Shown: in pieces, positions 11,154 to 20,046 of the stretch
Layout: each line of letters starts with the position of its first letter
Numbering within the stretch: the first letter of the stretch is position 1
The notes under the pieces: model-generated
Database searches by the model: none
Told to the model about the DNA's origin: nothing
What the model saw: the letters and a program-made list of their open reading frames with translations, nothing else
Made by a program: the position numbers and the translations under genes
DNA from: Gammaproteobacteria bacterium
Lineage (GTDB): Bacteria; Pseudomonadota; Gammaproteobacteria; HK1
Length of the DNA stretch: 64,000 nucleotides
Direction: 5' to 3'
Assembly (NCBI GenBank): GCA_021773635.1
Contig: JAJFJV010000021.1
Location: 1 to 64,000 of the forward strand

Positions 11154-13007
11154 ATGCCTGCTGAAAAATCTACAACACCCTCCTTTGATGGCCAACGCTT
11201 CCTGCGCACCCTGACAGCAAAACCGGGGGTATACCGCATGCTGGATGACGCGGGACAAATCCTTTATGTCGGCAAAGCCAAAAATCTCAAGAAACGGGTT
11301 TCCAGCTACTTCCGGAAAAGTGAAACGCTCGCCCCCAAAACCCGTGCGCTGATGTTCGTCACACGGGCAATGGAAGTGACCGTGACTCACACGGAAACCG
11401 AGGCCCTGTTGCTGGAAAGCAACCTCATCAAGGAATATCACCCTCGTTTCAATATCCTGTTTCGTGACGACAAGAGCTTTCCTTATATCTATCTCTCCAC
11501 CGAGCAAGGCTATCCGGGGTTGAGCTTCCATCGCGGTTCCAGACGCAAGGCGGGGCGCTATTTTGGTCCCTTTCCCAGTTCCGCCGCGGTACGTGAAAGC
11601 CTCAGCCTGCTACAAAAACTGTTTCATGTACGCCAGTGTGAAGATAGCTTTTTTCAGAATCGCTCACGCCCTTGCCTGCAATACCAGATCAAGCGCTGCA
11701 GCGGGCCTTGCACCCGCGAAATCAGTGAACAGGCCTATCGCGAGGACGTCAGACATACCCAAATGTTTCTGGAAGGACGCAGTCAACGCGTCAGCAAGGA
11801 GCTGGTGGGGCGTATGGAGACGGCGGCGACGGAGCTGGATTTTGAGCTGGCCGCGCGTTACCGGGATCAGATCGCCTGGCTGAAGCAAATTCAGGCGCGT
11901 CAGCATGTCAGTGGCATACGCAGCGTCGGTGAAATCGATGTCATTGCCGCACATCATGAACATGGTGCGGCCGTCGTGGAGGTCTGTTTTATCCGCCGGG
12001 GCGAGCGTCTTGGCAATAAGGCCTATTTCCCGCGTCGCGCCACTGAGGCCAGCGCAGCTGACTTGCTGCAGGCCTTTCTGCCCCAGTATTACCTCGCCAG
12101 TCGCCCCGTACCCCGTGAGATTCTCGTCAGTAGCGATTTTCCCGGATTGGAAGCGCTGGCCGAAGTACTCAGCCAGCGTTGTAAACGCCGTGTACGCATC
12201 GCCTATCGGCTACGCGGTGAACGTGCGCGCTGGCTGCAGATGGCCGAAGAAAATGCCCGCTTCGCCCTGCGCCAGCATCTGGCAGGAAGGGAAAGCATCC
12301 AGCAACGTCTGGAAAAACTACAACAAGCCCTTGGACTGGAATCAATGCCCGAGCGCCTGGAATGCTTTGATATCAGCCATACTCGTGGCGAAGCAACGGT
12401 GGCTTCATGTGTAGTTTTTGGCAGCGAGGGTGCGCGCAAGGGCGATTACCGAAAATTCAACATTGAGGGTATTGTTCCCGGCGATGACTATGCCGCCATG
12501 CACCAGGCTTTAAGTCGACGCTATGGTCGTATGCAGCAGTCTGAAGACGCGTGTTTACCCGATATCATTATCGTGGATGGAGGCAAGGGACAACTCAGCC
12601 AGGCACTGGCGGTAATGGCCGAATTGGGGTTGCCCGGCGTTACCTTATTGGGCTTTGCCAAGGGGCCGGGCAGAAAGGCCGGCCTTGAGTCGCTGTTCTT
12701 GCCGGGAAGCAAGGCCCCTCTTATACTTCCGCCAGAATCCGGGGCTCTGCATCTGGTTCAGCAAATTCGCGATGAGGCTCACCGTTTTGCTATCAGCGGG
12801 CACCGTGCACGGCGGGCAAAAAAGCGCATGCACTCAGTGCTGGAGGATATTCCTGGCGTCGGCAGCAAGCGTCGCCAGAATCTCCTCAGGGCCTTCGGTG
12901 GCCTGCAGGGTGTCTCCGGTGCGGGGATAGAAGATCTCTCCGCAGTGGATGGCATCAACTCCCAACTGGCAAGCAGTATTTACGAGTATTTTCACGGTAG
13001 CGAATGA
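11154..13007 (+). CDS. uvrC: Excinuclease ABC subunit C
   Basis: UvrC makes the dual incision in nucleotide excision repair. The 617-residue product has the N-terminal GIY-YIG nuclease (PGVYRMLDDAGQILYVGKAKNLKKRV, about residues 22-50), a UVR motif region (ELDFELAARYRDQIAWLKQ), the RNase H-like 3'/5' nuclease half (LECFDISHTRGEATVASCVVF and PDIIIVDGGKGQL) and a C-terminal helix-hairpin-helix pair (LEDIPGVGSKRRQNLLRAFGG). It sits 69 bp after uvrY and overlaps pgsA by four bases (ATGA). Confidence 0.98.
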   Translation: MPAEKSTTPSFDGQRFLRTLTAKPGVYRMLDDAGQILYVGKAKNLKKRVSSYFRKSETLAPKTRALMFVTRAMEVTVTHTETEALLLESNLIKEYHPRFNILFRDDKSFPYIYLSTEQGYPGLSFHRGSRRKAGRYFGPFPSSAAVRESLSLLQKLFHVRQCEDSFFQNRSRPCLQYQIKRCSGPCTREISEQAYREDVRHTQMFLEGRSQRVSKELVGRMETAATELDFELAARYRDQIAWLKQIQARQHVSGIRSVGEIDVIAAHHEHGAAVVEVCFIRRGERLGNKAYFPRRATEASAADLLQAFLPQYYLASRPVPREILVSSDFPGLEALAEVLSQRCKRRVRIAYRLRGERARWLQMAEENARFALRQHLAGRESIQQRLEKLQQALGLESMPERLECFDISHTRGEATVASCVVFGSEGARKGDYRKFNIEGIVPGDDYAAMHQALSRRYGRMQQSEDACLPDIIIVDGGKGQLSQALAVMAELGLPGVTLLGFAKGPGRKAGLESLFLPGSKAPLILPPESGALHLVQQIRDEAHRFAISGHRARRAKKRMHSVLEDIPGVGSKRRQNLLRAFGGLQGVSGAGIEDLSAVDGINSQLASSIYEYFHGSE

Positions 13008-13564
13008 ATATCCCCAATACCCTCACCTTAATTCGTATCGCACTGATACCACTTTTCGTGGCCCTTTTTTTCCTGCCATTCTCGTGGGCACATGCAGCAA
13101 CTGCGGCAGTCTTTGGTATCGCGGCCCTGACCGACCTGCTGGATGGCTACCTTGCCCGCCGCCTGCATCAAACCTCGGCCCTGGGCGCCTTTCTCGACCC
13201 CGTGGCGGACAAATTAATGGTCACGGTAGCACTGGTTCTGCTGGTGCAGGCTCATCCCTTCTGGTGGATGGCATTGCCGGCCGCCATCATCATCTGTCGC
13301 GAGATCGCAATTTCGGCCCTGCGCGAATGGATGGCGGAGCTGGGGCAGCGCACCCAGGTGGCCGTGGCCACCATCGGCAAAGTGAAAACTACGGTGCAAG
13401 TCTTTGCCTTGCTGCTATTGCTCTACCATCAGGCTGTGGGCTTCTTCCCCACCTATGAAGTCGGCGTAACCCTGCTATATCTCGCCGCCATCCTCACGCT
13501 CTGGTCAATGGTGGTGTACCTGCACGCAGCCATCCCCTTTCTGCTGGCCTCCGACAAGCACTAG
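13004..13564 (+). CDS. pgsA: Phosphatidylglycerophosphate synthase
   Basis: Transfers a phosphatidyl group from CDP-diacylglycerol to glycerol-3-phosphate, the committed step to phosphatidylglycerol and cardiolipin. The 186-residue membrane protein contains the CDP-alcohol phosphatidyltransferase motif DG-x2-AR-x8-G-x3-D-x3-D (DLLDGYLARR ... GAFLDPVADK, about residues 43-69) and several membrane helices. It overlaps uvrC by ATGA and precedes tRNA-Gly, as in E. coli. Confidence 0.96.
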   Translation: MNIPNTLTLIRIALIPLFVALFFLPFSWAHAATAAVFGIAALTDLLDGYLARRLHQTSALGAFLDPVADKLMVTVALVLLVQAHPFWWMALPAAIIICREIAISALREWMAELGQRTQVAVATIGKVKTTVQVFALLLLLYHQAVGFFPTYEVGVTLLYLAAILTLWSMVVYLHAAIPFLLASDKH

Positions 13565-13580
13565 CCGATGGAATCTGTCC

Positions 13581-13608
13581 TTGACAGGCCGGGGTTCGCC
13601 GCTAGAAT
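13581..13608 (+). promoter_or_regulatory. Sigma70-type promoter for tRNA-Gly
   Basis: TTGACA (13581-13586) and TAGAAT (13603-13608) are separated by 16 bases and lie 15 bases before the mature tRNA start. The GC-rich stretch CAGCCCCC after the -10 box is of the kind found in stringently controlled stable-RNA promoters (known pattern; not tested here). Confidence 0.8.
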
Positions 13609-13623
13609 ACAGCCCCCTGTAGT

Positions 13624-13699
<76 letters not shown>

Positions 13700-13712
13700 A
13701 ATTTAGTAATCG

Positions 13713-13748
13713 GCCGGTGTGGGGCAGTATGACCACCGGCTTTTTTTT
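13713..13748 (+). terminator. Rho-independent terminator between tRNA-Gly and tRNA-Cys
   Basis: GCCGGTG (13713-13719) pairs with CACCGGC (13734-13740) across a 14-base loop and is followed by eight Ts. It would end or reduce the tRNA-Gly transcript before tRNA-Cys. Confidence 0.8.
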
Positions 13749-13781
13749 CGCGCGGGCTCTGCCGGGTTCACGCGTTCCTCA

Positions 13782-13855
13782 GGCTGAGTGGCAGAGTGGT
13801 CATGCAGCGGCCTGCAAAGCCGTGTACGCCGGTTCGATTCCGGCCTCAGCCTCCA
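13782..13855 (+). tRNA. tRNA-Cys (GCA)
   Basis: A 74-base tRNA with acceptor arms GGCTGAG/CTCAGCC, anticodon arm CGGCC-TGCAAAG-CCG (anticodon GCA), TTCGATT in the T loop and encoded CCA at 13853-13855. Equivalent to E. coli cysT by position. Confidence 0.96.
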
Positions 13856-13889
13856 ACTATTTCCTTTCTGAATCTCAGCAAAAACCCAC

Positions 13890-13977
13890 GCCCGGGTGGC
13901 GGAACAGGTAGACGCAGCGGACTTAAAATCCGCCGGTCATTGCGACCGTGCCGGTTCGATTCCGGCCCTGGGCACCA
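13890..13977 (+). tRNA. tRNA-Leu (TAA)
   Basis: An 88-base class II tRNA with acceptor arms GCCCGGG/CCTGGGC (one G-T pair), anticodon loop CTTAAAA (anticodon TAA), a variable arm CGGTCATTGCGACCG, TTCGATT in the T loop and encoded CCA. Equivalent to E. coli leuZ by position. Confidence 0.96.
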
Positions 13978-14027
13978 TACGATACTCCGCAAGCATCCAG
14001 CCCGAACCCCGGCAAGAGTTTCCGGTT

Positions 14028-14894
14028 TCATGCAGGTGCAAGTGCCAGGCGGTAGCTAATCTGCTTCCCCAGCGGTTTCGAGCGCAAGCGCCGGGCGAAA
14101 TTGGCCATGCTGCGGAAATATTTCTCGCTGGTAGCAAAGCGCACAATCCGATATCCCTCATCGAAGCTTTTTCGGGAAAATCGCTGCCACAGGGTGGGGG
14201 TGACCCAGAGCTGTCTGAATCCCTCGTCGACTACGGTATGTGGCACGTAGACGGACTTGCCCGCCGTCCGGGCAAGAATGACCCCGACAATCCGGGGTCC
14301 AAACTGGACGACGGTAGATATGTCCTCAAGAAACCCGGGGGCGGGCAGCTGTAGGCTGATGCCAAATTGGCGTCGGACGAGTTGTAGTGCGGCCTGTTCT
14401 GATGCCGCGCCGAAGGGCAGGATACGCGCTTCCGGGGGAAGCTTGTCTTTATGGCGCAATGAGGTACAAACCCGATTGCATGCCTCCAGCAGTTTTGGCA
14501 GATCCATCTCGTAATCGGTCAGGGTTTGTACGGCAGTAAATCCTTGCGCCACGAGAAAATTACTCATCACCGAATCTTCCGGCAGCATGGTTTCGTAGCC
14601 GAGGGTGGCGGCACCTTGCTTACGGGCCTGCACAATGCAGCCCCGCAACAGCAACGATCCGAGATCGGCAAACTCCTCATCTTGCGAGAAGTCCAGATGA
14701 AAGGCAGCATGCTGGCGCCGGTCCGCTCCTTTTGATAGCAGCACATAGGCACCACCCAGAAAATCGCCACCGGGGTCGGTCTCCGCCACCAGGTAACGAG
14801 TGTCGCCTGGTTGTTTGAAGCCTCTAGGCAGCCATCGTGCCAACAGATGCAGGTCGGCAGGAGCAGCGGCACGAATACGTATGGAGGATCGCAC
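14028..14894 (-). CDS. Acetyltransferase-like protein, unknown substrate
   Basis: The 288-residue product begins like a GNAT domain (IRAAAPADLHLLARWLPRGF, then a strand-rich region with LGGAYVLLS and FLVAQGFTAVQTLTDYEMDL), consistent with an acyl-CoA N-acyltransferase fold; a second, weaker domain follows. No signal peptide or membrane segment. It lies 17 bp downstream of the phosphodiesterase-TPR-sulfotransferase gene on the same strand, so it is probably in that operon and could modify the same product (inference). The specific family is not recognised. Confidence 0.72.
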   Translation of the reverse strand: MRSSIRIRAAAPADLHLLARWLPRGFKQPGDTRYLVAETDPGGDFLGGAYVLLSKGADRRQHAAFHLDFSQDEEFADLGSLLLRGCIVQARKQGAATLGYETMLPEDSVMSNFLVAQGFTAVQTLTDYEMDLPKLLEACNRVCTSLRHKDKLPPEARILPFGAASEQAALQLVRRQFGISLQLPAPGFLEDISTVVQFGPRIVGVILARTAGKSVYVPHTVVDEGFRQLWVTPTLWQRFSRKSFDEGYRIVRFATSEKYFRSMANFARRLRSKPLGKQISYRLALAPA

Positions 14895-14911
14895 GGGGTT
14901 CCTTAGTACAG

Positions 14912-17677
14912 TCAGGCCGGCACCACGGTGGCCACCTGCCGCTGTCGGTAGAGCTCGGGCCTTACCGCAGAGGCCATGAGTTCCGGTTCACAGGCATACC
15001 GGGAGCCGAGGAATGCGGTGATATTGCGGGCGAACTTCAGCGGTTGGGCCACCAGTTCCGGATAGCTGATTACCAGCACCTCCACCTGCGGAAGTTTTTC
15101 GAGACGACTGATCACCGCCTTCTGATGACGCTCAAACATCGTGATCAGTTTTGCTGTATCGACGGTTGCTTCGGGACCACCCTGACGTTCCAGCATGCGC
15201 AGCTGGGATGCCGCAACTTCCTCAGCGGGACGCGTCATAAAAATAACCCGATAGCCATGCTGTGGCGGCAGGCAGCGTAGCAGCAGCGAGACCACCTTGA
15301 CCGCCTTGCCCTCCGCCGCCTCGATAACATCCGGTTCCCTGGGAAGCCTCTTGATGGCCTCCCACTCGTAGTAGCCTTCGGGGTTGTCTTCATCAGCGAG
15401 GCGTTTCGCATCAGTCATCACGGAGACGCCTCCTTTGGCCAGTAGCTGCATCATCAGCGAGGTGCCGCTACGGGGCAGACCCGAGACGATGAGGAATTCT
15501 TTCCCCGAGGAGGCAGGTCTGGCGCTGCCGTCGTCAGCCTGTTCAGGAGATTCGCTACCGGCCACCGGAAGTGGCTCGCTAAGAATGGCATCCATGAGCT
15601 CACGGGATTCCTGCTCCCGACGTCGCTTTCGCTCCCCCGCCCGGGTTCGGGCATCCACGCGAATATATCGACGCCGCTGGCCCATGCGCCGCCGCCAGGT
15701 GATGCTGTCGCGAATCAGCCTGCGATGCCGGGCCGCCTTCTCCCTGCCATCGGGCAGTTTCTCATATAGATCGACCAGCAGGCTGTGGGCGACAGGCCAC
15801 CAGGGCCGGAAGCGCAGGGCAGTTTCAAAAGCCTCTATCGCACGCGCCTTATTATCGAGGCGCAACAGCGACCTGCCCAGCAACAGGTGAGCGGGAGCCA
15901 TACTGAATTCCAGAGCCACCGCCTGTAGCGCCGCCTCCGCTGTCGCCTCGTAGGCCCGGACACGAAAGTGGCATCGGGCCATACCCAGATGAGCGGCGGC
16001 CGTATCCGGATCGATCTCCAGTGCCTGCCGGAAGGAAGCCATGGCTTCCCGGGTACGCCTCAAGGCCAGATAGACCTCGCCAGTCTGTATAAACAAAGTG
16101 GGCAGACGAACCTGAATGCTCGCAGCCTGCTGCAGGTGCTTAAGAGATGTTTCGAGATCTCCCCGGTAGTATTCCGCGATGCCCAGCAGCAGTTGGGCAC
16201 GCGGATGCCGGGGGAATACCGCACCCAGATTGTGCAGGATTTCATAGGCCTCCTCCGTGAGGCCGAGGCGGAATTGGCACTCGGCCAGGGTCAAACTGAA
16301 ATCCAGGCGCAGGGGGTTTTTGTCGCACAGATACTCCAGCAAGGGCAGCGCCTTGTCGAAGCGCCCGGAATAAATATGAACCCTGGCGAGATTCCAGCGG
16401 TTTTCCAACACTGCGTACTGGGCATCCTGTTCCTCCCCCGCGGGCTTTTCCACATAACCCAAGGCAACAAACTGGTCCAGCAGGGCCTGGGCATCACCGC
16501 TAGCCATCCGGGCGCCGTGAGCGTGCATGCCGGCGTCGCCTTCCAGTTGTTCCCAGGATGGCACGGTCTGGACATTCGGTGGCTCCTCCCAGGCTTCAAG
16601 CAACGGGCGCCCATCCATATCAAGGCCCACAGGCTGGCTGAGCGCCGTGAGGACTGTCGGTGCGATATCCAGCACATTGGCACCGTGGAGCAGCTCATCC
16701 CGTTTTATATCGGGGCCTTTCATGGCCACCATACCAACGGGTCGGTGTTCCTCGGCGGGTCCGGCTGGAATCCGGGCCAGACGGGTGGGGCGCAGCTCAC
16801 CCGTGTGAAAACCATGATCCGAACAGATAATCACCGTGGCATCGTCGCCAGCCAACTGCAGCAGTCGTCCCAGTAGTAAATCCTGAAGCCGATAGGCACT
16901 GTTCACCGCATCGCCATAGAGTTCAAACTCCCGCTCGTTGACCTGGGATTGGCGCGGTGGGTGAAAGCGCATGAAGCCATGGCAAAAGTTGTCGATGGTC
17001 TGGTAATACACTCCAAGGAAATTCCAGGGGCGGTTTTCCAGGATCCACGTGGCCGCGGCGTGCACCGAGAAGCACTTAGCGAGCAGCTGGGCGATGATTT
17101 CCAGGCGGCGATCATTGTGCTGATCCACCTCCTGGAAACGGCGTACAAAAAGGGCGATGGTCTGGCTGTCGATCTCTTCGGGCCGAACCAGTAATTCAGC
17201 CAGAGTCTCCTTCAGCTCCTCGGGATGTATCGTGCCCACCGGCAGGCTGATCGGCTGATCGGGCGGTCGCCGGTTAAGGTGGGGATAGAGGGCTGAGACA
17301 CACACGCCGTTGACGGGCTCCGCCGGATGTCCACAGAACCAGTTCACCACATGGGTATCCAGACCCCGCTGGGACAGCATATTCCACAGGGCCTTTACCT
17401 TGCGCGACAGGCTGGTGGAGGGGCGTGACCTGCCAGTGGACGCATCCAGTTCGGTAAAGCCAAGGATGCCGTGCTTGTCCGGCAGCATGCCGGTGGCGAT
17501 GGAGGTCCAGACCATCGGCGAAAGGGTTGGCTGCAGACTCGCCAGATTGCCCATAACGCCGTTATTTACAAGGCGCTCCAGATGAGGCATCTCGCCTTTT
17601 TCAAGCAGGGGCAGGATAACTCGCCAGTCGGCACCGTCCCAGCCGATGAGAAGGACCCGCTTGTGACCAGTATTCAT
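14912..17677 (-). CDS. Phosphodiesterase - TPR - sulfotransferase fusion protein
   Basis: A 921-residue protein with three parts. Residues ~1-370 are an alkaline-phosphatase-superfamily phosphodiesterase/nucleotide-pyrophosphatase domain: metal ligand Asp14 in IGWDGAD, the nucleophile region PTLSPMVWTSIATG with Ser in the nucleophile position, IDNFCHGF, and the metal pair in ICSDHGF. Residues ~430-650 contain tetratricopeptide repeats (for example LFIQTGEVYLALRRTREAMA and AHLLLGRSLLRLDNKARAIE). Residues ~720-915 are a sulfotransferase-like domain with the PAPS 5'-phosphate loop GLPRSGTSLMM and VIFMTRPAEEVAASQLRML. There is no signal peptide, so it should act in the cytoplasm. It is followed by the acetyltransferase-like gene and preceded, 62 bp away, by a PEP-CTERM protein gene. 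The substrate is unknown. Confidence 0.88.
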   Translation of the reverse strand: MNTGHKRVLLIGWDGADWRVILPLLEKGEMPHLERLVNNGVMGNLASLQPTLSPMVWTSIATGMLPDKHGILGFTELDASTGRSRPSTSLSRKVKALWNMLSQRGLDTHVVNWFCGHPAEPVNGVCVSALYPHLNRRPPDQPISLPVGTIHPEELKETLAELLVRPEEIDSQTIALFVRRFQEVDQHNDRRLEIIAQLLAKCFSVHAAATWILENRPWNFLGVYYQTIDNFCHGFMRFHPPRQSQVNEREFELYGDAVNSAYRLQDLLLGRLLQLAGDDATVIICSDHGFHTGELRPTRLARIPAGPAEEHRPVGMVAMKGPDIKRDELLHGANVLDIAPTVLTALSQPVGLDMDGRPLLEAWEEPPNVQTVPSWEQLEGDAGMHAHGARMASGDAQALLDQFVALGYVEKPAGEEQDAQYAVLENRWNLARVHIYSGRFDKALPLLEYLCDKNPLRLDFSLTLAECQFRLGLTEEAYEILHNLGAVFPRHPRAQLLLGIAEYYRGDLETSLKHLQQAASIQVRLPTLFIQTGEVYLALRRTREAMASFRQALEIDPDTAAAHLGMARCHFRVRAYEATAEAALQAVALEFSMAPAHLLLGRSLLRLDNKARAIEAFETALRFRPWWPVAHSLLVDLYEKLPDGREKAARHRRLIRDSITWRRRMGQRRRYIRVDARTRAGERKRRREQESRELMDAILSEPLPVAGSESPEQADDGSARPASSGKEFLIVSGLPRSGTSLMMQLLAKGGVSVMTDAKRLADEDNPEGYYEWEAIKRLPREPDVIEAAEGKAVKVVSLLLRCLPPQHGYRVIFMTRPAEEVAASQLRMLERQGGPEATVDTAKLITMFERHQKAVISRLEKLPQVEVLVISYPELVAQPLKFARNITAFLGSRYACEPELMASAVRPELYRQRQVATVVPA

Positions 17678-17739
17678 TACAGCCAGCTGGCGCCCTCTGA
17701 ATACAAACAGGGAATATCGTCGGTGCGGCTCTTCAGGAC

Positions 17740-18702
17740 TCAGGCGGGCGCTTCGATCATCTCCTTTCTGCGTCGCCGCAGCGCTGCCACGCCCGTGGCA
17801 CCAAGAGTAAACAACGCGATGCTACTCGGCTCCGGAACGCCGGGACCGCCCGGTGCCGGGACGCCCGCACCGGCCAGAATGGAGCCCCCACTATCCTCGT
17901 AGGCGTAGCCCCACAGGGTGAGGGAATTACTGCTAGCACCCAGGGTAATGTCCGCCCAGCCGAAGAAGGTGCCGTCTCCAGGGCCGTCGAACTGCAGGCC
18001 GAGATAGCCCCGGGTGTCAGCAGCAACGGTACGGAACAGCGGAATACCTTTGGTGGTACCGACGGTAATCTGGGTCTCGTTAGCCCAGGGGCCATTGGAG
18101 CGCAGAATATCTACCCCCCCCGTTTTCAGGTCAGCAGCTGTCGTTTGGCCACGAAGATGTTGACCCTCAAGGGTCTTCGTTTTGGTGTTACTAAGCAGTG
18201 TGTGTGTTACGACGGCACGAGACACGGGACCCGGTTCCTGCCCCCCGGGACCAATGGGATCACCTGCGGCCAACGGGCCGATAACCGCACCTACGGTGAC
18301 AGGGCTAACCTGTGTCGTGGTATTGGTTTTAGTCTTGTTCTTGCTTCCGGGAGTGTGAACAACCGTCGTCGTCGTCGTTTCAACGGGTTCGGTACCGAAA
18401 CCGTCGCCGGGATACAGAAACATATCCCGACTATGCTGCGAAACTTTCGCGCCTATAGGCAGATCAGTGTCGGACGCGTTGTCAATATAAAACTGCTCAT
18501 CCGCCACATGGGTGCCGTCGGTCATAACTTCACCCGCCAGGTTAAAGCTGATGAGCGTTTTATTGCTGCCTGATGACAACCAGGGACCCTCATAGTAAAT
18601 AATATCGGCCTGCGCAGCAGGCGCCATTACCATGGCCGCGCCGGTGGCTACCGAATAGGCCAATAGCCTCGTTTCCAACCCTGTTTTCTGTTCCCTGTTC
18701 AC
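17740..18702 (-). CDS. PEP-CTERM sorting domain protein
   Basis: A 320-residue secreted protein with a signal peptide (ATGAAMVMAPAAQA, cleavage near residue 32) and a C-terminal PEP-CTERM signal: VPEP at residue ~289, a hydrophobic stretch and a cluster of four arginines before the end. Such proteins are cleaved and anchored by exosortase. The middle (about residues 107-135) is a low-complexity, Thr-rich stretch (TTTTTVVHTPG ... TNTTTQV), a plausible O-glycosylation region. The body ends in LTLWGYAYEDSGGSILAGAG, seen in other PEP-CTERM proteins. No exosortase gene is present in the window. Function beyond surface location is unknown. Confidence 0.92.
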   Translation of the reverse strand: MNREQKTGLETRLLAYSVATGAAMVMAPAAQADIIYYEGPWLSSGSNKTLISFNLAGEVMTDGTHVADEQFYIDNASDTDLPIGAKVSQHSRDMFLYPGDGFGTEPVETTTTTVVHTPGSKNKTKTNTTTQVSPVTVGAVIGPLAAGDPIGPGGQEPGPVSRAVVTHTLLSNTKTKTLEGQHLRGQTTAADLKTGGVDILRSNGPWANETQITVGTTKGIPLFRTVAADTRGYLGLQFDGPGDGTFFGWADITLGASSNSLTLWGYAYEDSGGSILAGAGVPAPGGPGVPEPSSIALFTLGATGVAALRRRRKEMIEAPA

Positions 18703-18935
18703 GGCACCCTCCCATCTATGGGGTGATCATGCCTCCCTGCCAAACACACTTGCTCCTGTGTTTAGGTATAGCAGAGAAAAGCACATAAATCCGTGCTTGT
18801 TACAATACATTGAGAACAGGGGGACCGTGTTGTATATGATTGATTATGCGAGAGTTTATAGCGATCCCGATAAGAGCAAGCAAGGCGGCGTACGAAAGAA
18901 GCTGGGCGCCGATCAATTGCTCCCGGCCACCCGGC
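18703..18935. other. Intergenic region upstream of the PEP-CTERM gene
   Basis: No gene is supported. The part near 18770-18860 is AT-rich compared with its surroundings and probably holds the promoter of the PEP-CTERM gene. No repeat or terminator was recognised. Confidence 0.4.
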
Positions 18936-19145
18936 TCACGGACTCGATGACAAAGGCGAGGCCAGTACGAAACCTCCATGGCGCTCCATCGTGCGGATAT
19001 CCTCTTCGATGAAGGAAGCTAGTAGCTGATACACGGCAAGCTTGAGCGCCCGCGGGTCGCCCACTAGTGGGGTGACGCCCCTGAACGCGATGCCAAGTTT
19101 GGGCAAAACCAGAACGGCACAGATCTCCTGCTCGAGCCGATGCAT
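18936..19145 (-). CDS. Possible small ORF or gene remnant
   Basis: A 69-codon frame 41 bp after the hydratase gene on the same strand. Codon use looks like coding sequence (GC-rich third positions, several acidic/hydrophobic alternations such as KLAVYQLLASFIEEDIRTMERHG), but there is no good ribosome site and no recognisable family. It may be a real third gene of the MFS-hydratase run, or the remains of a longer gene. Confidence 0.3.
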   Translation of the reverse strand: MHRLEQEICAVLVLPKLGIAFRGVTPLVGDPRALKLAVYQLLASFIEEDIRTMERHGGFVLASPLSSSP

Positions 19146-19186
19146 TGCCCGCGCTCTACAGTTTTAAGGCTCCTCGATACCGAGCC

Positions 19187-19948
19187 CTAAGGAATGAACT
19201 TCAGACTTGCGGCATCCAGACCCTCAAAAGAGGCGGTAGCAGTATCTCCGGGCAGGGCGGGGTTAATGCCAACGTAGGAGCCCGTGGTGACCACCTGACC
19301 TGCCTTCAGCATCAGGCCGCGGGCCGCACAATGATTGGCCGCCCACACCAGCAGGCGCACGGGGTCACCGGCCTTGTTGCCACCCTTGTGTTCAGCCACA
19401 ACATTGCCGCCAATGCTCAACTTGACTGGCAACTGCGGGATATCCAGGCCCTGCCAGTCAGCGACACCCGCGCCATAGACGAAGGTACCGTTACTGTTGG
19501 TGTCGGCCAACTGCGACAGCTTGTGGGCGGACATGCCCTCGGTGAAGCGGGAATCGGCGATCTCGATGGCCGGATGGGCGCCGGCCACCGCGGAGAGGAC
19601 CTCCTCACGGGTATAGGGTGCGCCTTCCGGCGGCAGGGCACGCGCGAGGGTAAAGGCAACCTCGGCCTCGGTACCCAGGAGATGAAAATCTCCTGCCGGT
19701 AATGCTGCGGGGCTGTCATGTACGTAGCGGGCAAATAACGGCGCACAGATGGGCTCTGCATCGGCCCCCGGGGCACCAATCTTCCAGCCGGCGATGGCTC
19801 CCTCCAGGGGAACCATGGCGTCCTGAATCGCGTAGGCCTCCTCGATACTCTCGGGCCGACAATCTTCCGGGAGTTCATCCACAAGCCGGTGTTCATGGCG
19901 TGCAGTTACCAACAGTTCCGCCGCCTTATTTGCTGCCGCTGTATTCAC
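19187..19948 (-). CDS. 2-keto-4-pentenoate hydratase / fumarylacetoacetase-family protein
   Basis: The 253-residue product looks like the MhpD/DmpE group: an N-terminal helical part (ESIEEAYAIQDAM, GWKIGAP), the metal-binding region LLGTEAEVAFTLARALPP, PAIEIADSRF, and NKAGDPVRLLVWAANH before the C-terminal strand GQVVTTGSYVG. Family members hydrate 2-hydroxypenta-2,4-dienoate or decarboxylate 4-oxalocrotonate in aromatic meta-cleavage, but no other genes of that pathway are here. The start is GTG at 19948 with GGGAG about nine bases before it. Confidence 0.85.
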   Translation of the reverse strand: MNTAAANKAAELLVTARHEHRLVDELPEDCRPESIEEAYAIQDAMVPLEGAIAGWKIGAPGADAEPICAPLFARYVHDSPAALPAGDFHLLGTEAEVAFTLARALPPEGAPYTREEVLSAVAGAHPAIEIADSRFTEGMSAHKLSQLADTNSNGTFVYGAGVADWQGLDIPQLPVKLSIGGNVVAEHKGGNKAGDPVRLLVWAANHCAARGLMLKAGQVVTTGSYVGINPALPGDTATASFEGLDAASLKFIP

Positions 19949-20046
19949 TGTTTAATACTCCCGGAAAATATAAAGGGGGCAGGGTGGGTACTGCCCGGTC
20001 AGAAGGGTCTGGATTTTCCCACATCCGGACAGAGAATACCGATGTC

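Noticed and set aside
14526-14735. Plus-strand frame within the acetyltransferase-like gene
   Set aside because: Lies opposite a better-supported gene and has no recognisable features.
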